Notes under the pieces: model-generated
What the model was told of the DNA's origin: nothing
Database searches by the model: none
The model's input: only the letters and a program-made list of their open reading frames with translations
Shown: piece by piece, positions 7,663 to 11,026 of the stretch
Position numbering within the stretch: the first letter of the stretch is position 1
How the letters are laid out: each line of letters begins with the position of its first letter
Source of the DNA: Geobacter sp. UBA1603
GTDB lineage: Bacteria > Desulfobacterota > Desulfuromonadia > Geobacterales > Pseudopelobacteraceae
Length of the DNA stretch: 11,026 nt
NCBI GenBank assembly: GCA_002322035.1
Contig: DCNF01000096.1
Coordinates: 9,462 to 20,487 of the forward strand
Direction: 5' to 3'
Position numbers and translations under genes: made by a program

Positions 7663-7693
7663 TCTGCGGAGGAGGAACTGAACAGCGGGATAT
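7663..7693. other. Convergent intergenic gap with an unused strong ribosome-binding sequence
   Basis: Only 31 bases separate the stop of the HyfG-like gene from the stop of the minus-strand gene. On the plus strand GGAGGAGGA at 7668-7676 is a very strong Shine-Dalgarno sequence, but no ATG, GTG or TTG occurs 4-12 bases downstream. The only hairpin I see is weak (CTGAA at 7678-7682 with TTCAG at 7693-7697, 10-base loop, no clear T run), so no convincing terminator separates the two converging units. Confidence 0.5.
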
Positions 7694-8521
7694 TCAGCGT
7701 TTGTACTTCTTGGTAAGCTCAAGGACCCGCTTTACCCGCGAGACAACCCGTACCGGCTGGACAGGCTTGGGGATGAAATCGATAAAACCGAACTCCAGGG
7801 CTTTCTGTTCGTCTTCGGTTGATGCCTTGGAGGTCAGCATGATGACCGGAATATCAGCGGTCATCGGGTTTCCCTTGATCGCCCGCAACAGGCCGTAGCC
7901 GTCCATGCGTGGCATGACCGAGTCGGTGATGATCAGGCGGGGCCGTTCTGAGACCGCTAGCTTCAAACCTTCCAGACCATCACTTGCCAGGATGACGTTG
8001 AAACCCTCCTTGGCAAGCGCCACTTGAATGACCGTTGCCACCGGCGTCGAATCTTCAACCACAAGAACCGAATCGCCACCATCGGTGCTGGTCTGGCCCT
8101 TCAGGTAATGCCGTGACACGGCATCAAGAATCTCGCGGCGGGTTGAAATAACCGGGATAATCTGATAGCCGCTGATCCGCGACAGCATTTCCATGGTTTC
8201 TATGTCAAACGGGTCGGTAATTGCCACCGCAAGCATCGTATCCTTCTGCTTGAGCGGAAAGACCAGCTTTTTCATGCAGAAATCAGACGGGAGCAGGTCG
8301 AGAAGTTCCTGGGAAAAACTGTGGCTGACAAAATTTTTGATGGTTTTGAAGTTGAATTGCTTTGCCAGAGCTTCGGCCAGTTCATCCTCGGTGATGACAC
8401 CCATCTCTTCCAGCACCATACCGAGGCGTTTCTTTTCTTCTTTCTGGCGGGCGAGCGCGCGCTCAAGAGTCTTTTTGCTGATGATTTCAGCCTCGACCAG
8501 TATGTCCCCCAGATGTTTCAT
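7694..8521 (-). CDS. MshEN (GspE-N) domain joined to a response-regulator receiver
   Basis: Encodes 275 residues from ATG 8521; an upstream in-frame TTG (8536) would add five. Residues 1-140 are a GspE N-terminal/MshEN module with two 24-residue motifs: HLGDILVEAEIIS... (3-26) and RLGMVLEEMGVIT... (32-55). In MshE such motifs bind cyclic di-GMP. The first copy departs from the consensus (His for Arg, Glu12 for Gly), so binding is uncertain. Residues about 150-270 are a CheY-like receiver with the acidic pair Glu156/Asp157, phospho-acceptor Asp200 (ITDSVMPRMDG), Thr230 and Lys252. There is no ATPase and no DNA-binding output, so it probably acts through protein contacts. AAAAGG precedes the ATG by only 3 bases, but the TTG has no better site. 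It lies 103 bases downstream of the chemoreceptor gene on the same strand, suggesting a joint or partly joint transcript. Confidence 0.88.
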   Translation of the reverse strand: MKHLGDILVEAEIISKKTLERALARQKEEKKRLGMVLEEMGVITEDELAEALAKQFNFKTIKNFVSHSFSQELLDLLPSDFCMKKLVFPLKQKDTMLAVAITDPFDIETMEMLSRISGYQIIPVISTRREILDAVSRHYLKGQTSTDGGDSVLVVEDSTPVATVIQVALAKEGFNVILASDGLEGLKLAVSERPRLIITDSVMPRMDGYGLLRAIKGNPMTADIPVIMLTSKASTEDEQKALEFGFIDFIPKPVQPVRVVSRVKRVLELTKKYKR

Positions 8522-8556
8522 ACGCCTTTTATCCAAGTCTTTAAAATTGTAAAATT

Positions 8557-8596
8557 TTTATAGACATACCACAGGTCGTGAAACTTTCACAGTATA
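8557..8596 (-). promoter_or_regulatory. Candidate promoter region with a small palindrome
   Basis: The gap between the two minus-strand genes is AT-rich. On the minus strand it offers two -10-like hexamers, TATACT (8596-8591) and TATAAA (8562-8557), neither with a clear -35 box at 16-18 bases. Between them GTGAAACTTTCAC at 8578-8590 is a perfect 6-1-6 inverted repeat that could be an operator. These are by-eye candidates only. Confidence 0.3.
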
Positions 8597-8624
8597 ATCT
8601 GCAGCCTCTTCCTGTTGCGAATTT

Positions 8625-10730
8625 TCAGAGGTTCTTTCCGGCCGAATCACCCGGGACCAGATAGCCGATGCGGATTCCACCCCAGTGCCGGCCATTGATG
8701 AAGAGCGGCAGCGACATGTCGTTGAGAATTTCTCCTGTGTCGCGACGATAGGTCTGCAGCAGGAAACCATCGGTGTTTCGTGCGCAGCGGATGCCGGTCC
8801 GGTCGTTGAAAATCCGCTTGGTACGGTTATTGTTTTTGTCCACTTCCGGATCACCGGTCAGCGGCTTGGTATAGCGCAGGTTGTGGCAGGGGCAGTACCC
8901 GTTGTTGTCAACGCAGATGGCGTACAGTACTTTACTGTCTTTACCGATGATCTGCTCCTGGAACCCCGATATCGAGCGGTCAAAAAATGTGTCAAACTTG
9001 GTCGTGTATTTTTGGGGCGATGTTTTTGGGATCGGAACGTATGAACGGTCAAAAAGCGCTTCCATGGTGATGCTTCGCTCGGCCAGCGCTTTCCCGATAA
9101 CAGCCAGCACCTGCTCCTCGATTTCTTTAATGTAGGCCTTGACGTTGTCATGGTAGTTGCCGACTGAAAACTTGCCGACAGTTGCATATATCTGCTCGAC
9201 GACGTCAGAAAACGTTCCGAATGCATCGGCGGTAACTTTCATGGTGGCGTAGGTTACGGTTGCCGCCCCGGAAACATGGTGAATTTTTTCCGAAATTTCA
9301 TTGGTAGTTGCGCTCTGCTCTTCCGTGGCAGTTGCGATCTGCACGATCATGCTGCGCGACTCGGCAGCATGGGCCTGAATGGTTTCCAACCGTGCACGGG
9401 CTTCTTCGGCCTTCTGCAGCCCGGTGGAAACAAGCTCGTGTTCGTTCTGGATCAAACTTGCGGCCTGGCTGCTCTCTTTCTGGATCGTGGCGACGATTTT
9501 TTCGATTTCGCGGGTTGACGTGGTGGTTTTTTCAGCCAATGAGCGGACCTCGTCAGCAACCACTGCAAACCCGCGGCCGGCTTCTCCGGCCCGGGCGGCC
9601 TCAATGGCGGCATTGAGTGCAAGCAGATTGGTCTGGTCAGCGATATCTTCAATCAGATTGAGCATATCACCGATCCGGGATGAAGAGCTTTCAAGCTTGC
9701 GGATGCCGTCCAGGGTCTGGCTGACACTGGTTGATACCTGCTGCATACAGTGCCAGGTTTCTTCAACCACCTGAAGCCCCTCAATAGCTGCGCTGTCGAC
9801 CTGGGACGAAATCTCGGCAGCACGGTGGGTATTAACAGCCACATCATTGATGGTCGAGGCCATCTCCTCGGAGGCGACCGCAACGCTGCTGGCCTGGTCT
9901 TTCTGATCCTGGGTCATCTGCAGGGTATGATCCGCACCGGCGGCCAGTTCACAGACGTTGGTGCCGATCAGGCAAGCCTGCTGGTACAAAAGCGAAATGG
10001 TATCACGGATCTTGGAAGTAAGCTGGTTAACCTCATTGCCCAGCCTGCCGATCTCATCGTCAGAATAAACCTTGAGCACTTTGGTCAGGTCGCCGCCGGC
10101 CCCGGCCAGTTCTCCAAGCTGTTTGTACAGCTCGGCAATCTGGTAGACCACGGTGCGATTGAAAAAAACGTACAGCGTACCCAGCATGGCAAAAAAGAAA
10201 AATACGCCAACGGCGGACATGACCATGGTGAGCCTTATGGCGCTGGCAAAACCCTCTTCCAGCGACGTGGTCAGTATAACACCGCCCAGATAGCGCGAAT
10301 CTGCCTTGTGGCAGCCGCGGCAGCGCTGTTCATTTGCCAGAGGAACCGCCAGATTAAGAACGCGCTTCCCTTCCAGTTTCCCGGCGGTTTCGACCGGGTT
10401 TCCCGATGCGAGAGATGCCCGTATTTCATCACTGGTCCCTCCGCTGCCGCGCTCTCTGCCATCGGCACTGAACAGGCGGATGCCGACGATGCCACCCTTG
10501 GACTTGATTTCGTTGACATAGCCGCCGAACTCTTTCATGTCCCCCTTCATCATCTGATTGAGGATGTCGTGGGTCACGGTCGATGCCAGTTGACGGGCAT
10601 TTTTCTTCTGCAGGTCAATGGTGGCGTTGTACTCAAGGTAAATTGAAAGGATCCCCATGCCGGCGAAACCGATGAACAGCGTTGTAGCAATAATCGCCAG
10701 AATTTTCCTGGTCAGCTTTGATTTGAACAT
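8625..10730 (-). CDS. Methyl-accepting chemotaxis protein with periplasmic c-haem motif and C-terminal sensor-like domain
   Basis: Encodes 701 residues. Order: membrane segment 1 (about 10-31), periplasmic sensor (32-165) with the c-type haem motif CRGCH at 137-141, membrane segment 2 (about 167-190), HAMP linker (190-242), and the coiled-coil signalling domain (about 280-520) with the canonical tip near 361-402 ([19 protein letters not shown]). After it comes an extra cytoplasmic domain (about 575-692) with [27 protein letters not shown] and [11 protein letters not shown], known from many proteobacterial receptors and of unsettled function. The periplasmic haem recalls the haem-type MCP sensors of Geobacter, so redox or small-ligand sensing is plausible. 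There is no C-terminal pentapeptide for CheR/CheB docking. GGGAG at 10743-10739 lies 8 bases before the ATG. The receptor should signal through CheA/CheW encoded elsewhere. Confidence 0.93.
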   Translation of the reverse strand: MFKSKLTRKILAIIATTLFIGFAGMGILSIYLEYNATIDLQKKNARQLASTVTHDILNQMMKGDMKEFGGYVNEIKSKGGIVGIRLFSADGRERGSGGTSDEIRASLASGNPVETAGKLEGKRVLNLAVPLANEQRCRGCHKADSRYLGGVILTTSLEEGFASAIRLTMVMSAVGVFFFFAMLGTLYVFFNRTVVYQIAELYKQLGELAGAGGDLTKVLKVYSDDEIGRLGNEVNQLTSKIRDTISLLYQQACLIGTNVCELAAGADHTLQMTQDQKDQASSVAVASEEMASTINDVAVNTHRAAEISSQVDSAAIEGLQVVEETWHCMQQVSTSVSQTLDGIRKLESSSSRIGDMLNLIEDIADQTNLLALNAAIEAARAGEAGRGFAVVADEVRSLAEKTTTSTREIEKIVATIQKESSQAASLIQNEHELVSTGLQKAEEARARLETIQAHAAESRSMIVQIATATEEQSATTNEISEKIHHVSGAATVTYATMKVTADAFGTFSDVVEQIYATVGKFSVGNYHDNVKAYIKEIEEQVLAVIGKALAERSITMEALFDRSYVPIPKTSPQKYTTKFDTFFDRSISGFQEQIIGKDSKVLYAICVDNNGYCPCHNLRYTKPLTGDPEVDKNNNRTKRIFNDRTGIRCARNTDGFLLQTYRRDTGEILNDMSLPLFINGRHWGGIRIGYLVPGDSAGKNL

Positions 10731-10869
10731 ACGATCGACTCCCGGCCAATGGGCACTATCAGATATTTAGGGGACTGAAACCCGCTCGCCCTACATTTTT
10801 CGCTGCCTGTAATCGGCTGCGTGACGATAAGGTGAACGGGTCTCATGCGTATCAAATATTTTAATGAAG

Positions 10870-10899
10870 AGTATAGCCCAAACAAGGACAGCAGTGCAA
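10870..10899 (-). promoter_or_regulatory. Candidate sigma-70-type promoter for the chemoreceptor gene
   Basis: On the minus strand TTGCAC (10899-10894) and TATACT (10875-10870) are separated by 18 bases. The -10 box matches 5 of 6 consensus bases. Transcription would begin near 10863, leaving an untranslated leader of about 130 bases. The rest of the 10731-10937 gap shows no gene I can support. I also see GCCGATTA at 10817-10810, close to a flagellar sigma-28 -10 box but without a good -35. Confidence 0.4.
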
Positions 10900-10937
10900 C
10901 CCATAATATAAACACTGTTTTGCTGCGCAGGGATTAA

Positions 10938-10975
10938 ACAAGGAAAGCCCGGTAAATTTACCGGGCTTTCCTTGT
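10938..10975 (-). terminator. Perfect 38-base palindromic terminator
   Basis: ACAAGGAAAGCCCGGTAAA (10938-10956) is followed directly by its exact reverse complement (10957-10975). Read on the minus strand the arm ends CTTTCCTTGT and continues TTAATCC, giving a short T run. It lies 17 bases past the stop of the minus-strand gene at the right edge, so it most likely ends that transcript and insulates the chemoreceptor gene. The symmetry would allow weaker function in the other direction. Confidence 0.8.
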
Positions 10976-10992
10976 ACTATGACATCACCGGT

Positions 10993-11026
10993 TTAGAACA
11001 TGGTGCTCAAGCCGAATTCAACTTTA
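10993..11026 (-). CDS. C-terminal end of a probable outer-membrane beta-barrel protein
   Basis: The minus strand reads KVEFGLSTMF then TAA (10995-10993), running in from beyond the window. Alternating hydrophobic residues ending in a terminal phenylalanine are the usual signal at the last strand of outer-membrane porins recognised by the BAM machinery. A strong terminator right behind the stop supports a real gene end. Only ten residues are visible, so the family cannot be named. Confidence 0.55.
   Translation of the reverse strand, partial: KVEFGLSTMF

Noticed and set aside
7004..7681. 225-residue plus-strand frame extending past the HyfG stop
   Set aside because: Out-of-frame shadow of the NuoD-like region with tryptophan/arginine-rich nonsense composition; not a small subunit, as no CxxC cluster pattern is seen.
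7678..7716. 12-codon mini-ORF from CTG after the strong ribosome-binding sequence
   Set aside because: CTG starts are rare, the spacing to the purine run is only 1 base, and the peptide overlaps the end of the convergent gene.
9750..10646. 298-residue open frame on the plus strand opposite the chemoreceptor gene
   Set aside because: It lies wholly antisense to a well-supported MCP, has no recognisable domain, and is explained by codon bias of the real gene.
10744..10863. A cyclic-di-GMP (GEMM) riboswitch in the long chemoreceptor leader
   Set aside because: I looked for the conserved GEMM core and tetraloop-receptor pattern on the minus strand and found no match.
10712..10915. 67-residue minus-strand frame with a hydrophobic start, ahead of the chemoreceptor
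   Set aside because: Starts with GTG, has no ribosome-binding site, covers the candidate -10 box and overlaps the MCP start in another frame.

Overview
The window reads as a chromosomal segment of a moderately GC-rich Gram-negative bacterium, most likely of the Geobacter/Desulfuromonas type. I infer this from a chemoreceptor with a periplasmic c-type haem motif, a GspE-N (MshEN)/receiver fusion, a C-terminal peptide typical of an outer-membrane beta-barrel, and a hydrogenase-4-like (hyf/Ehr) gene set whose large subunit has lost the nickel-iron ligands. The taxonomic call is an inference from gene types, not from a marker gene.

Layout: (1) bases 1-57 hold the last 18 codons of an unidentified plus-strand gene. 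(2) Bases 58-173 can fold into a long imperfect hairpin, a possible structured RNA, followed by a perfect terminator-type hairpin at 187-210. (3) Bases 231-7662 carry six tightly packed plus-strand genes: a U32-family/DUF3656 protein, a secreted staphylococcal-nuclease-like protein, then HyfC-, HyfE-, HyfF- and HyfG-like proteins. Gaps are 0, 20 and 4 bases, followed by overlaps of 1 and 4 bases, so this is probably one transcription unit. (4) Two genes run on the minus strand and converge on it: an MshEN-receiver protein (7694-8521) and a haem-type methyl-accepting chemotaxis protein (8625-10730). (5) At the right edge a perfect 38-base palindrome (10938-10975) acts as terminator for a minus-strand gene of which only the last 11 codons (10 residues plus stop) are visible.

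The most notable element is the hyf-like cluster. The large subunit keeps the NuoC+NuoD-like fold signatures, but all four cysteines that hold the Ni-Fe site in true [NiFe] hydrogenases are replaced (Ala209, Thr212, Ser470, Asn473). It therefore belongs with the 'energy-converting hydrogenase-related' (Ehr) complexes known from Geobacter and relatives. The cluster also has no gene here for the HyfB antiporter, the HyfH ferredoxin or the HyfI/NuoB small subunit. A very strong but ownerless ribosome-binding sequence follows the large-subunit gene, just where a next subunit would be expected. The membrane arm (HyfC, E, F) plus a catalytically altered large subunit suggests an ion-translocating module with an unknown redox partner, or one completed by subunits encoded elsewhere.

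The minus-strand pair looks like a signalling unit. The chemoreceptor could sense redox state or a ligand through a periplasmic haem, and it has a second sensor-like domain after its signalling domain. The downstream protein joins a possible cyclic-di-GMP-binding module to a phospho-receiver domain.
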